From Prorocentrum cordatum (lineage: Eukaryota > Sar > Dinophyceae > Prorocentrales > Prorocentraceae): a DNA stretch of 64,000 bases. The notes beneath the pieces are model-generated. The model had not been told where the DNA came from. It ran no database searches and saw only the letters and a list, made by a program, of their open reading frames with translations. Numbering within the stretch: the first letter of the stretch is position 1; each line of letters starts with the position of its first letter. Made by a program: the position numbers and the translations under genes. Location: positions 21,925-85,924 of the forward strand of contig CAUYUJ010002770.1 of assembly GCA_963575745.1 (NCBI GenBank), in the 5' to 3' direction. Shown here piece by piece: positions 18,680 through 31,060 of the stretch.

Positions 18680-19085
18680 CATTTTGAGGGGGGCCTCGGG
18701 AGCCTCTGGGGAGCTCTTGGGGCCATCTTGGGGCGGAAGGCTCGACATTCTGGTCGTGATACCCCTCTTGGGCCCGTCTTGGGGCCATCTGTGCCTCTTG
18801 GGCTGGCTTGGGGGCTTCTTTGGCCGTCCTGAATACCTCTTTGGGCGTCTTGGGGCCTTCCTGGAGGCCTCTTGGGCAGTCCTGGGGCGCGAATGGGGGC
18901 TTCGTAGGCCGTCTTGGAGAGTTGGAAGCTGACAAAGACGATAATGCTAAAATCCTTCAAACGGTAAGGCAAACCATTGATTTTGGCCGCCTCTTGGGCC
19001 GTCTTGGGACCAGCTTTGGCGTCTTGGAACGCTCTTGGGCAGTCTTGGAGGCCTCTTGGACCCTCTTGGTCGCTTCTTGGTCGCT
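18680..19085 (-). repeat. Diverged copy of the CCAAGA satellite, minus orientation
   Basis: The minus strand reads GGCCCCAAGA-type repeats plus a diverged form of the AT-richer spacer (AAGGATTTTAGCATT ... GTCAGCTTCCAACTC) that characterises the satellite at 29.4-33.9 and 41.6-43.9 kb. Confidence 0.7.
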
Positions 19086-19310
19086 TCCACGCTGGTGGAT
19101 CATTGCAGTTTACATATTTCCACAACCCCCCTCTGCCTCTTCACTCCTACGCGCGTGCGTGTGTCGCTTTCTTTCTTTCTCTTTATCGCTCTCTCTATCG
19201 CTCTCTCTGTCTCTTTTTTTTTGTTCTCTATCTCTCTCTCTCCCCCTCCCTCTCCCTCTCTCTCTCTCTCTTTTTTTTGTTGTTCTCTCTCTCTCTCGCT
19301 CTCTCTTCTC

Positions 19311-20079
19311 CCTGTCTTCTCTCTTCTGTTCAGACTTTTTTGGGTGTTGTTGATTCTCTCTGTCTCGCTCTCTCCCTTTCTTATTTGAGCGTCCTCGGAG
19401 TCATGTTTGCCTGGGCCAGCGTTGATACTTTGCTCTAGGTCATGATGCTCAGCGTTTCCGCACCAGCTTATCTCAGGAAGGAGTCCTGGGCATGCTGTCT
19501 CGAGAGGGACAGCGGGGGCGTGCCAGAAAATCGTAGAGAGGCGGGACCTCGAACATGTAGACTGGGACGAAACCGACTGCAGACACCGCGAGAGATTTCG
19601 AATGTGGTCCTGGGATCCCTCTGAGGCCCGATGCCGGACCAGATTGGATGTCCATTGCTAATGCTGACATGTGGGGGATTCTCGAGCCAACGTATGTAGG
19701 CAGGTCTGCTTCCTCTCTTGCTTCGTAGTTGTGCGTTGTCATGTTTGTAGATGTACATCATTAATGTCGCTTCGCACATGTTTCACATGCCCAGCGCTAC
19801 GGCGCCCTCCTGCGACGCGCTGGCAGGTGACATCTGCAGGTCCGTGTCCGAGTGTTCGGGTGTCTCATCGTTCGCTACAAAGGCGGCTCCGCAGCTTGGT
19901 CGGGACATTTGTAGTGGTGTTCGTACACACTGCGATGGGAAATTATTACCTATCGTTTTGGTATCCGCAGCGCTGCGCGCCCTTCCGTCCGATTGCCCAC
20001 CTGGCGCTCTGCAATCAACCAGGCGGTCAGGTACCCTCTTGTGCGGTTTTTTGAATTCCATGTGTTCTGATTGCTTGGC
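19311..20079. other. No gene supported
   Basis: Short frames only. A TG microsatellite follows at 20080-20103, and a hairpin ACCACCCTTCGGGTGAT lies at about 20117-20133. Confidence 0.5.
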
Positions 20080-20183
20080 TTGTGTGTGTGTGTGTGTGTG
20101 TGTAAATTTACCTATACGACCACCCTTCGGGTGATAAGGAGGTTGTGGGGGGGGGGAGCGGGGGGAGAACCAACATCTGACTC

Positions 20184-20870
20184 AATCGATCTCACTATCG
20201 ATCTCACTCAACGGGACACCACGGGACACCACGGGACACTACGGGACACCACGGGACACTTGTCGATCTCAGTATCGATCTCACTATCGATCTCACTCAA
20301 CGGGACACCACGGACCACCACGGGTCACCACGGGACACTGCGGGACACCTCTCGATCTCACTATCGATCTCACTATAGATCTCACTCAACGGGACACCAT
20401 ATGACACCACGGGACACCTCGGGACACCACATCGATCGCCAGTATCGATCTCACGATCGATCTCACTATCGATCTCACTCCACGGGACACCACGGGACCC
20501 CTCGGGACACCTGTCGATCTCAGTATCGATCTCACTATCGATCTCACTCAGCAGGACACCATATGACACCACGGGACACCTCGGGGCACCACGTCGGTCT
20601 CACTATCGATCTCCCTATCGACTTCACTCAACGGGACACCACGGGACACTACGGGACACCACGGGACACCTGTCGATCTCACTATCGATCTCACTATCGA
20701 TTTCATTCAACGGGACACCACGGGACACCACGGGACTTCTCGGGGCACCACATCGATCTCAGTATCGATGTCGCTATCGATCTCACGATCGATCTCACTC
20801 AACGGGACACCACGGGACACCACGGGACACGACGGGACACCAGCGGGACCGGCGGGACACCGCGCGGCAC
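20184..20870. repeat. Two-motif array: ATCGATCTCACT blocks alternating with GGGACACCAC blocks
   Basis: About eight composite units, each with two to four ATCGATCTCACT 12-mers followed by CAAC and three to five GGGACACCAC 10-mers (variants GGGACACTAC, GGGACACCTC). Unit length varies from about 75 to 100 bp. The plus-strand open frame across it is repeat-derived. Confidence 0.95.
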
Positions 20871-21240
20871 CGGCCGCCGGAGGAGTTATATTTGGTCCGG
20901 CCGCGGCTCAGCCACAGGAGGATTTCCTCTCGCCCGCCCACGCAGCTTCGCCGCGCCCAGACGCACGCACGGTACGCACGAGACGAACCCGAAACCGAAA
21001 TCGATTTTCCAATAGGGAGGGTCTCCGTATCACGTCGGACTCACCCCCCAACCTCCGATAACATGTGTTAGCTTCACATCAGCGGGGCTCTGAATTTTAT
21101 GGGCCCAGACGTCCCGATCGCATTCTCGCCAGTCTTAATCACAGGGCCAGGGTTTGCGCCTTCCTGGCCAGGCCCGCAGGGCGCACACGCCCATCCTGGG
21201 CTGGGACGGCCCGGCCAGGATTGGCGCAGGTGCACTTGTC

Positions 21241-21410
21241 TGCCCCCGTGTGGCAGCACACGGGGGCGAGAGGAACGAAGTGGCAGGAGGAGCAGGAGGG
21301 GGAGCTCCCGCTCGGTGCACAGTTGGTGCCTCCGTGTGGCGGCGCACGGGGGCGAGAGGAACGAAGGGGCAGGAGGAGCAGGAGGGGGAGCTCCTGCTCG
21401 TGCTCCTCCT
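21241..21410. repeat. Tandem duplication with GGCAGGAGGAGCAGGAGG
   Basis: CACGGGGGCGAGAGGAACGA, then GGCAGGAGGAGCAGGAGG and GGAGCTCC, occurs twice (about 21258 and 21345, 87 bp apart). A CTC-rich tract follows to about 21640. Confidence 0.75.
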
Positions 21411-22041
21411 GATCGTGGTCTCTCTCCTCTTGCTCTCGCCCCCCCCCCACCCCTGCCCCTCCCTGCTCCTGTTCCCCGTGCTCCTGCTCCAGCTCCCGCT
21501 CCTGGTTGCCGTCCTGCTCCCGTTCCCGCTCGCTCCTGCTCTCCTCTCCATGGCGCCGCTCCCGCTGACGCTCCTGCTCCCGCTCTTCCTGCTTTTCGTG
21601 CTCCTCCTCCTCCTCCTCCTCCCCCTCCTGACTCTCCACGGTAGGCAGATTGGCTTTTTCGTTGCATTGATAGCTTAAGCTTTGATCTTCCGCCCCCTCA
21701 CTCCTGATCCTCCACATCCACCTTCCTCCCGAGACGCCGCCCTCTCTGTCCGCCCGATCCTTCTGGCTTATCATGCTCCAACTCCTCTTACTCCTCCTGT
21801 TCCCGAATCCAGCCACTTCCAGATGTTTGGGTATCCTATACATTCGTGCATTGGGAAGTGGCGCAGCGGGCGAGGGCCACAATTCAGAAGTCCATTCAGG
21901 TCTCGCAGTGGGACCTCCGTGGTTGACGCAGGCCAAGACCTGTAGACGCAGACGAATCCTTGGATCTGCCGCGATTGCATGTCAGCCCTTCCCAATTGTC
22001 CCTTCAGGCAGTCTGGCAGGGAGTGTGCGGGTTAAGTCGCC

Positions 22042-22622
22042 TCAGCACATCATCAGCCAGCAGTGCCAGAATCGGATACAATATGGGGACGTGAGCCTCA
22101 AGTTAACCGCTGGCGCAACTGGCCGCGGCGTAAGCAAGGATAGCAGAGCGTAGGGGGAGCTGTAGCGGCTGACATCCCCACCGAGGACATGGTCAAGTTG
22201 GTCAAGGGCAAACATTCCAGCAGGACACAGACTTGGCAAGGGGGAGTCGAATCGCTTTCCAACAAGGCGAGGAGGAACAGCCCGCTGACCTTTCCCTCTA
22301 GTGGCCTCCAGGACCTGCTCCAGGGGAACAACAGGAAGGCCAAACATATCGGAGGAGCGGCCACCCACGTCCGTGATGCAAAGGCGTCTTTCCAGGGGGC
22401 GCAGCGAGTCTTCGACGAGGGACAAGCAACCTGGCTTTGATCGAGAAGCATGTCCAGGATGCGTCGGCGTGTGTCTTGACCAGACATCCTGGTCATTAGT
22501 CCATGTTCAACCACAGACATGAGATGACCATGTCTGAACACATGGAACAGTGTTTTCGCAACTGTGGTGGCAGGCAGGGTATCAATGCTGATGACGTCGC
22601 CAAGCAGGTCGGCGAACATCAT
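22042..22622 (-). pseudogene. Decayed minus-strand coding region, unknown family
   Basis: From about 22622 the minus strand reads MMFADLLGDVISIDTLPATT, then AKTLFHVFRHGHLMSVVEHG and MTRMSGQDTRRRILDMLLDQ. Near 22425 the protein-like sense moves to another frame (SLRPLERRLCITDVGGRSSD, then FGLPVVPLEQVLEATRGKGQ) and continues to about 22045. Two good frames joined by a shift suggest a pseudogene. I do not recognise the family. Confidence 0.4.
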
Positions 22623-22849
22623 CCATCATTTCGTGCCAATAGACCCATCGATCTGGAAGATGAGTCCAATTCTCCTGCTAGGTGGGCATGCTGGGCTCGG
22701 AATGGTTCTTGACCCCGCCGACGAGGGAGTTCAAACCATCCATTGGAGCAACAGGATGTGGCATCTCAATTCTGGGAAGGTCAACCGATTGCTGAAAGTC
22801 GCCGCTTCCCACCCTGATCGACCTAAGTCGGGGTAGCCAGTCAGCCAGT

Positions 22850-24100
22850 CAGGTGGGGCCGTGGGCGTTCAGTTCTAGTGCGGTAGGTTCTGATCAGACT
22901 GTTCTGGGTTGGGCGCGCCATGACTACGAACGCCAACACGAGCTGTTGCCATACATGCGCATCTGCTTAGGGATACGTATACGTACATATATGCATATAT
23001 ACACAGTGCGTGGAGGAACATAAAGTACATGACGCATTGAATCATCATCGGGGCTCTGAGTGGTCCAAGGACTGCGGGTATCAGGTGCGGATGCTTTTAG
23101 TGGAGCGCACGCGACCAGGCCCCGCGGAGTCGAGTGGTGGATCTTGCTGCTCTCGGCTTGCCTGCGTAGCACTAGGATAGGGCTGACGGGCCAGAACGCG
23201 GCGCCTCGCGGCAAACCCTCCGAGGTGTTAGGAGGTTTCAGCGCGCCGTGGGTAGTTGCAGCGGGCTGGGAACTAATACATGGAAGTGCAGGAGTGGACC
23301 AGGAAGACCGTTGCAGTCGTTTTGTGCCCACTTGAGCCCGCATTTGGCGCGCGTGGGGGATGGAGTTCCCATTGGTAATAGTGGGCCCAGGCCACTTGTC
23401 AGTAGCATTCGTGGTTGCAGGGGCTCTTGCCGGGGCCCGCTCCTGCTCAGTGGATAAGCCTCAAGCGACCTTTGCATCGCCCCAGGCAGCCTAGCCTTTT
23501 CAATTCGGTCCAGGCCCCGCATGGGGTGTCGGACATGATTCCGACATGTTGAAGCCCGCCTCGCTGGATTGCCACCGCGTGCACACCCTTCGTCGAAAGC
23601 ATTATGGAGGCAGGGGTGACAGGCCCGACGTTTCTCGAGGCCCGCTTCAAGTTGCATGGCACGGGGGCCTCAGGCAGACGTCGTCGATGGAGTTCGCGCG
23701 TCGATGAGTCTTTGCGCTGGCTGTATGAGGCTGCGCGCCGTTGCCTACGATGCCAGAGCGAAGGATTCGAAGTCGTTGTCGGCCCCCAGGATGCAAGCGA
23801 AGGCGGCGAATGCATCCCGGCGTCAAAGGGCACGAGTGATGCACAGAGGAACTCTATCCACATGCATATATGCTGGACCCTACTAGCTCTTCAGAATCAG
23901 ACCGCCCCAAGGCCCCGAACCTTTCCCCGCCCCGAGCCAGCCGGTGATACCGGTGGTTGCGCGCTCGCATCCGAAGCGAAGTCGCCCCCCGCCTGCGGGG
24001 AACTCTCTAAAGTTGGGCGCCTTTCTTGCCCCGCTTGTCGGCCGTGGCACTAGAGGCCCACCTCTCGCGGTCCGCGCGGGCTGAACACGTCTTGCGCGCG
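22850..24100. other. No gene supported
   Basis: Several short frames on both strands, none with sustained protein-like composition. A TACGTATACGTACATATATG stretch lies near 22976-22996. Confidence 0.45.
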
Positions 24101-24366
24101 GCAACCTTACCTTCAGATGCGAGGTTGCCAGCGCCGCGCCGCCGTTCATGCGGCGCGCTGTCGACGCTCTGGCGCGCCTAGGAGCGGCGGCGCATTCTGC
24201 GTGAACTTCGTGCGGGTGCCCATGACTCGCTCTGACCGCCCAGCCTTCGCTATCTTTGGCTCACATCTCTGGCGCCCGGTGGCGCGGGCCCTCTCCGCGC
24301 GCGCGGCCGACGTGATTGCCGCGCGAGCCTCGTGAATAACTCCCCAGCTTATGCGGCCACATCTCG

Positions 24367-24558
24367 ATGGGGGAGCTACAGGGCGCCGAGGCCTTGCCCC
24401 CGACGCAGGGCCAGGCTTTCTGGGCAGAACTCGAGGAAAGCGGAGAGCTCTGGATCTCCGAGACCCGTTTGGCAGACATTGTGGACATCCAGGACGGCTC
24501 GGTCGCGCAACGCTGTGGCCAGGCGGCCCCGCGCCAGACTGGCCGCGCGAGAATATGA
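24367..24558 (+). other. Possible exon (acidic, GELQGAEALPPTQ...)
   Basis: After an AG-rich junction near 24350, the plus strand reads MGELQGAEALPPTQGQAFWA then ELEESGELWISETRLADIVD for about 60 residues. The opposite strand also has long frames over 24260-25065, so the coding strand is unsure. Confidence 0.25.
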
Positions 24559-25159
24559 AGATCGCGGGCAATTTCGCCACGAGGGCAAAGCGCCCACGAG
24601 CCAGTACTTTCGGGGTTCCCAGGGCCTTGCGAGGTCCCACCTCCGCCAGAACTCACGGGCCCAGGACCCCGAGATATCTGCGGGGGCGAATCTCTCCGTC
24701 TCTGTCGGGGGCATTGCTGAGGGGGCCCCCGCTGCTTCAGCAGCGTGTCCACGCGCTGCCACCAATGATTGAACTTTCGAAACAACTTGGGCGCCCTGCA
24801 GGGGGGCTTCGACGTGCGCGCAGCGCTGGCCCCCAGTGCCCCGAGACCGCAGAGTGGGCCCAAGCCAAACCTTCAGGCGCGAGCGCCCGCAGCCCGCCCC
24901 TTGCCCCGAAGAGAAGGGGGGAGGATGGGGGGGGGAGCGCGAACCCAGCCCCCGCCCGCCCGCGAGCAGCCGACTCACATCATAATTGGAAGCGTCATTC
25001 CGCTGAAGCAGCTGGGCCGCTTGCAACAGAGGGGGGGAATGGCGCCGCCAGCGCCCGCTGCGCATTCCCAGCCTTGACGCCGCCAGCGGCGCCGAACTAC
25101 GCGACTTTGTCTTCCCTGGCGGGCTCAGGCGGTGGGAGGCGGTCTTCTTAGCGGCGCGA

Positions 25160-26330
25160 GAATTTAGCTGGGGCGTGGGTCAATGAGGATGATTGACCTC
25201 GCATTGCTTCGTAAATCAACGGGTTCTTAGAGAGTATGTGTGTAGCCGCGTACCTCGCATACCTCCTTCTCGTTCCCCTTCATGGTCGGGCCCAAGACAA
25301 TCAACGCGGTCTGACTAGGATGTCGAGGCATATCTGACCGTGCCAACCCGTCTTCTTCGAAAGCCCAAAAGAGGAGAAAACAACTGATAATCATGATGAG
25401 GAGGAGGAGAAGGAGGAGGAATCATAGAAGGAGGAGGAGGAGGGCGAGGAGGTACACTCCCGATCTTTTTTGTCCGTTCCATTTCTACACCCGCCGCCAG
25501 AACTACGGACTAGATGGTTCTCGACATGTAACCTTGCATCCTTTTCTCTTCGGCCGTGGGTTCACCATTGCGCCGGGTTTGCAAGTTGTACGCCCAATGG
25601 ACTTGCATTCGGGCAGTGCATCCCAAGTGCGGCGACTGCGGGCCCTTCCTGGAACGCAATTGGACTTGGACTGGATTTCGCGACGGATCTAGTCGTGGTG
25701 ACGGGGGCCTTCTGGAAGCCTCTACAGGCCCCTAGTCCTCACTGTCGTCGGCCCCGATCTTTCTCTCATTTCTCCCCCTGTTCCTATCGTGTTCGATTGT
25801 GTATTCCCCTTGAGAAACAGTGATCAAATTTTTGTGCAGAGGCCCGGTGGACACCGCCGACGACCGCAGAGATACGCCGAAAGTCAGTGGAGACCGCCGA
25901 GGACCGCCGAAACATTGCCGATGGCTAATGGGTCCATGGTCGACTAGGTAGCCCTCCTTCATGTCCCTCTTCTTCGACCTCCTTCGGGGGAGACCCGAGG
26001 AGGACCAGGGCAAAGACCAGCAGGGTAACGCTGAGGAGGATGAGGGAGAAAACAATGAAAAGGTGGACTTTGAGGACGAGGAGGAGGAGGGGAGGAGGAG
26101 AAGGAGGAAAAGGAGAAGGAGGAGGCTGAGGAGGAGGAGGCGGAGGAGGAGGAGGAGGAGGAGAAGGAGAAGAAGAAGGAGGGGGACGAGGAGGAGAAGG
26201 AAAAGGAGGAGGAGGAGTCACGAAACAGCTTAAGGACGCAATGTCTGGGCGGGGAGGGCCCGACGCGCGGGCTCCTCACGCCTAGCGGCCCAGGAACGCA
26301 AGCATTCCAGAGCCGCCCGCCTGGGCGAAC
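25160..26330. other. No gene supported; GGA tracts and CGCCGA repeats
   Basis: GGA tracts lie at 25390-25455 and about 26030-26220. GACCGCCGA-type short repeats lie at 25848-25920. The acidic/Arg-rich frame at 25961-26233 starts with MSLFFDLLRGRPEEDQGKDQ but soon becomes a GGA translation. Confidence 0.5.
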
Positions 26331-26338
26331 ACCGGCAG

Positions 26339-27090
26339 CTACTGCACGCTGCGCTTCTTGTACTTCTCCAGGCTGGCATTCCACAGCACCGTCAGCCGCT
26401 CCATCTCGCGCTCGTACTCGGCGCGTGCCCGCTCGACCGGGTAATCGCAGTCCTTCTCCATCTTCTGAATCTTTTTGTGCCAGGCCCGCCTGCGCCGCGA
26501 GCTGCCCTCCTGGTCCCGCGGCGATTCCGGCGCGGGCCGCCCGTCGGGAGTGCGCAACGCAGCTTCTGCCTGCAACGGGAGCGGAGGTCGGGCATCCTCG
26601 GGCGGCAGCCCCAGCTCGGGGCCTGCTGGCACCAAGCCAGCGCCGACGGCGCTGTCCACGTCTTGGCCGTCCAGATCCTTCGGCGTTTTCTCGGAGTCAG
26701 CCACGCCCGCTGTCTCGGCCTGGACGTCCATGACCGTCACGGCGGGCACGACGTTCAGCTCCACGGCCGCCTCAACGGTGCCTTGCTTGAACTCGCGCGC
26801 CTGGCCTTTCCCGTCCGCGTCCTGGCCGACCTGCTGGTCCCCCATCTCGTGCTGCACGATCGTGATCAGGTCGCCGTACACGTCCACCTGCTTCGCGATG
26901 CCGCTCGCGTCCTCGACCAGCGTCTGGACCTCTGTGGACGCCACGGCCGGCACGACGTTCAGCTCCACGGACGCCTCAACGGTGCCCTGCTTGAAGTCGC
27001 GCGCCTTGCCTGGCCGTCCTGGCGCTGGTACTGGGCTTGGTGATCCTCCATGATGTGCAGCACGATCGGGATCAGGCCGCCGTCCTCCTC
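26339..27090 (-). CDS. Unknown protein with a tandem internal repeat of about 65 aa
   Basis: The minus-strand frame ends at 26339 and is protein-like from about 27020 onward. The unit AREFKQGTVEAAVELNVVPA (near 26785) also occurs as ARDFKQGTVEASVELNVVPA (near 26990). The preceding part GDLITIVQHEMGDQQVGQD is matched upstream, in a different frame, by GGLIPIVLHIMEDHQAQYQ at about 27080-27025. The repeat therefore extends further 5' and a frame change lies near 27015. The C-terminus is a basic, coiled-coil-like segment: WHKKIQKMEKDCDYPVERAR, then EYEREMERLTVLWNASLEKY and KKRSVQ. The N-terminus runs into a CCT tract and is unresolved, probably an intron. Family unknown. Confidence 0.5.
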
Positions 27091-27680
27091 CTTCTCCTCC
27101 TCCTCCTTCCTCCTCCCTCCTCCCTTCTCCCTCCTCCCTCCTCCCTCCTCCCTCCTTCCTCCTCCCTCCTCCCTCCTCCCTCATCCCTCATCCTCCTTCT
27201 CCTCCTCCTCTTTTTCCTCCTCGTCGTCGTCCTTGTCCTCCTTCTCCTCCTCCTCCTCCTCATCTTTCTCCTCTTCTGGGCTTTCGAAGAGGAGGGGCCG
27301 CCACGGTCAGATATGCCTCGACATCCTGGTCAGAATGCGTCCTGGTCAGAATGTGTCCTGGTCAGACCTCTCTTTCGTTCCTCCAGAGTTCCTCCTCCTC
27401 CTCCTCCTCCTCCTCCTCCCCCTCCTCCTCCCCTCTTCCTCCTCCTCCTCCTCCTTCCCGCCTCTGTCCTCCTCCTCCACTCCTCCACCAGCCCTTCACT
27501 CCTTCCTCCTCCACTCCTCCACACCTCCTCCATTCCTCCACTCTTCGTCGTCCTCCTCCTCCCCATTCCACTCCTGCACTCCTCATCCCATCCTCCTCCG
27601 TGCCTCCTCGGCCTCCTTCTCCGCCACCTCCTCCGCCTCTTCCTCCACTTCCTCCACCCCCTTCCGTACTCCACTCCTCC
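27085..27680. repeat. CTC/CCT trinucleotide tract
   Basis: Long imperfect CTCCTC/CTTCCT runs broken by a short unique stretch at about 27275-27380. Long Ser/Pro/Leu frames are artefacts. Confidence 0.85.
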
Positions 27681-28229
27681 CCCCAGTGTGCGCTCGATCC
27701 CTCGATCTTTCGAGCTCTCGGCCGACCCGCTTCCTCGGCCCCTGGGGGTGGCCGCGCGGCTTGCGCCCTTGCCTTCGCGGTGGGGAGCCTGCTGCTCTAC
27801 CTGGTGGACGTGGAGCGGGGCCAGATCGACGCGGGCAGGAGAAGGCCGCCAGTCGGCGGGTCTTCACTGCGGGGGGGGGGGGTCGACGATCCTCGAGGCA
27901 CGTGTTCGCCCAATGTATGTATACCCCGCTCAGCGGCGCCGATCTTACGCAGCCTGTGTCGGCCCTCACTGTAACTCCTGCGTAGGATTGACGGGCTTCG
28001 GTGGACAGGCACGAGTTGGCGCCAGCATACGTTCCGAGGATCATCGAGGCGGGGGCGGAGGACGGGAGGAGGCGTGGAGGAGGAGAGACGTTGAATGTTT
28101 TCACGCTTCGGCATACTTGATGCAGGGGGGGGGGGCAGGGTGGGTGGGTTGCGAACTCAATCGGTCGCCTTTCTGAACGCAGGGCGTGCGTTTCGGCATT
28201 GGCTGAAGTCCGTCTCTCTTCGGCTTTCG

Positions 28230-28475
28230 CCTCGTGGGCGCCCGTGCGCTGGGTGGGTCCGCCGATGTTTCGCCACGTTGCCTCCCGTTTGCGTCTCGTC
28301 GGCGCCCCGTGCATTGGGTGGGTCCGGCGATGTTTGTTTCGCCGCTTTACCGCCCGTGGGCGCTTCGTGGGCGTTACGTGTGCTGAGTGGGTCCGCCGAG
28401 GTTTCGTCACGTTGCCCCCGGTAGGCGCCGCGTGGGCGCCCTGTGCGCTGGGTGGGTCCGCCGTTGTTTCGCTGG
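28230..28475. repeat. Tandem repeat of about 65 bp, four copies
   Basis: Each copy contains GTGCGCTGGGTGGGTCCGCC or a close variant followed by GATGTTTCGCCACGTTGCC (near 28246, 28311, 28379 and 28442). Confidence 0.8.
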
Positions 28476-28699
28476 GAAGTGCCCAGCGGTCAGCGCCACC
28501 GCGGCCTCGTCGGCAACGCCAAACTAGCTGGCCGCTGCGCGCGCGCGAGCATGCGCGGATTTGCGCGGCCGCAGAGATGCAGCAACCATGTCCAAGCACT
28601 CATCGCAATCGCCGCCGCATGGGTTTTGCAAACAACGTTGCGGTCGGGGATGAATGCGCGAGCAGTGACGCGGACAACCCACTGCGAACAATAAATATG

Positions 28700-29020
28700 T
28701 GCCCCACGTAGGTTGCACCACGTCGAGCAACGTATATTGTAGTGCATAGGTTGCTTCACATGACTTGCAGAACAGAGTGTTTACAACATGTATATATTGC
28801 ACACCACACGCTGCACCCACATAGTTTGACATCATAGATTGCTCCACGTATGTATGTGTGTATATATATATATATATGTGTATGTATTCTGATTTTTGTA
28901 CATCTATATACGTATTGCACATCATCTATTACACCACGCAGGGTTTACACATATATCGCACCACATAGGCTGCACATCATATACTGCACCATGTGCATTG
29001 CTCAACATGTACACTTGTGT
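28700..29020. repeat. Diffuse TTGCACCACGTAGGTTGCAC repeats
   Basis: Irregular 15-25 bp spaced variants of TTGCACCACRTA and RGGTTGCAC. The same diffuse family recurs at 43970-44190, in both places next to AT/ATGT microsatellites and the CCAAGA satellite. Confidence 0.6.
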
Positions 29021-29388
29021 ATGTATGCATGCATGCATGTATGTATGTACGTATGTATGTATGTATGTATGTATGTATGTATGTATGTATGTATGTATGT
29101 ATGTATGCATGCATGCATGCATGCATGCATGCATGTATGCATGTATGTATGTATGTATGTGTGTATGTATGTATGTATGTATGTATGTAGTGTATGTATG
29201 TAAGTAAGTAAGTAAGTAAGTATGTATGTATGTATGTATGTATGTATGTATGTATGTATGTATGTATGTATGTATCCTGTCTGTGTATGATGTATGTAGT
29301 GTAGGTATGTATGTAAGTATGTATGTATGTATGATGGTATGTATGTATTATATGTTGTATATATATTAATATATACATATATATATAC

Positions 29389-29422
<34 letters not shown>
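29020..29422. repeat. ATGT/ATGC tetranucleotide and AT microsatellites
   Basis: Long (ATGT)n with a central (ATGC)n block, a short GTAA block near 29200-29220, then (AT)n to 29422. Confidence 0.95.
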
Positions 29423-29427
<5 letters not shown>

Positions 29428-30854
29428 CGGGCTACAGGGCCGGGGGCTCCCTGGCCGGGACCGCAACCCCCCATGGGAGGATCGGGCCTCCGGGAGCGCC
29501 CTTGTCCGGCCCAAGAGGCGCCGAAGACGGTCCAAGCGTGCCTCGAGACGCTTACGATCGATCCAAGACGCCCAAGATGGCTCCCAGACGGCCCAAGAGG
29601 GCGCCAAGAGGGCCCCAAGATAAGCCCAAGACGGCCAAAGAGGCTCCCAAGACGCTCCAAGAGGCCTCCAAGAGGCCCCCCCAGAGAGCCCCAAGAGGCC
29701 AAAATCGTGTATTTTACGAAGGTTTTGGATACATTTTGCCTTTCCCGCCTTTTCAGCTTTCCGACGCTCCACGACGGCTCACAGGCTTCCCGCAGACGCC
29801 CCAAGACAGCCCAAGAGGCCTCCAAGAGGGCCTCAAGACGGCTCTGGAGGGCCCCAAGACGGCCCAAGACGCGCCCAAGACCGGCGAAGAGAGGCCCAAG
29901 ACGGCACCAGGAGGGCTCCAAGAGGGGAACCGCGAACCAGAAATTCGAGCCTCCCGCCTCCACAGGGCCCAGAGAGGCCCCAAAGGGGCGCCAAGAGGCC
30001 CCAGGAGACCCCCAAGATAAACCCAAGACGGCCAAAGAGGCTCCAAGACGCTCCAAGAGGCCTCCAAGAGGGCCCCCCCCAGAGGGCCCCAAGAGGCCAA
30101 AATGTGTAATTTTACGAAAGTTTTGGACACATTTTGCCTTTCCCGCCTTTTCAGCTCTTCGACGCTCCACGACGGCTCCCAGGCCTCCTGCAGACGCCCC
30201 AAGACAGCCCGAGAGCCCTCCAAGAGGGCCTCAGGACGGCTCTGGAGGGCGCCAAGACGGCCCAAGACGCGCCCAAGACGGGCGAAGAGAGGCCCAAGAC
30301 GACCCCAGGAGGGCTCCAAGAGGGGAACCGCGAACCAGAAATTCGAGCCGGGCCCCAAGAGGCCCCAGGAGGCCCCCAAGATAACCCCAAGACGGCCAAA
30401 GAGGCCCCGAAGACGCTCCAAGAGGCCTCCAAGAGGCCGCCCCCCCAGAGGGCCCCAAGAGGCCAAAATCGCTCATTTATAAAGGTTTTGGATACATTTT
30501 GTTTTTCCTGCCTTTTCAGCTTTCCGACGCTCCACGACGGCTCACAGGCCCCCCGCGGACGCCCCAAGACAGCCCAAGAGGCCTCCAAGAGGGCCTCAAG
30601 ACGGCTCTGGAGGGCCCCAAGACGGCCCAAGACGCGCCCAAGACGGGCGAAGAGAGGCCCAAGACGGCACCAAGAGGGCTCCAAGAGGGGAACCGCGAAC
30701 CAGAAATTCGAGCCTCCCGCCTCCACAGGGCCCCGGGAGGCCCCAAAGGGGACACAAGAGGCCCCAGGAGACCCCCCAGAGGCACCCAGGAGGCCCGAAC
30801 GAGGCTTCACGAGGCTCCCAAACAGCCCCGAGGAACCTTACAACGGACGGTGCG

Positions 30855-31060
30855 GACGAGCCGATTTTCGGACCGCCGCCGCCGCCGGTCCAAGAAAACG
30901 GCCTCCTGGACGCCATGCGCGCCGTGGCCCTCCTGCGGTGGCACATCCCGCCCCGGGCCAGCGCAGAGGCCCTCGGATCCCAGAGAGAATTCTCCGTCGT
31001 CGGCGGTGTCGCCGTCGTCGGCGTCGTCGTCGTCGACGCCGTCCCCGCCCCGGTCACCCC
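30855..31060 (+). other. Coding-like island inside the satellite
   Basis: The plus strand reads DEPIFGPPPPPVQENGLLDA then MRAVALLRWHIPPRASAEAL and REFSVVGGVAVVGVVVVDAV, unlike the surrounding satellite translation. It may be an exon fragment captured by the repeat. No stop or splice evidence settles it. Confidence 0.25.

Noticed and set aside
20071-21015. 314-codon Asp/His/Ser-rich protein
   Set aside because: Follows the two-motif array exactly and disappears outside it.
23440-23500. tRNA-like GCTCAGTGGATAAGC
   Set aside because: Resembles a D arm but has no matching T arm or acceptor stem nearby.
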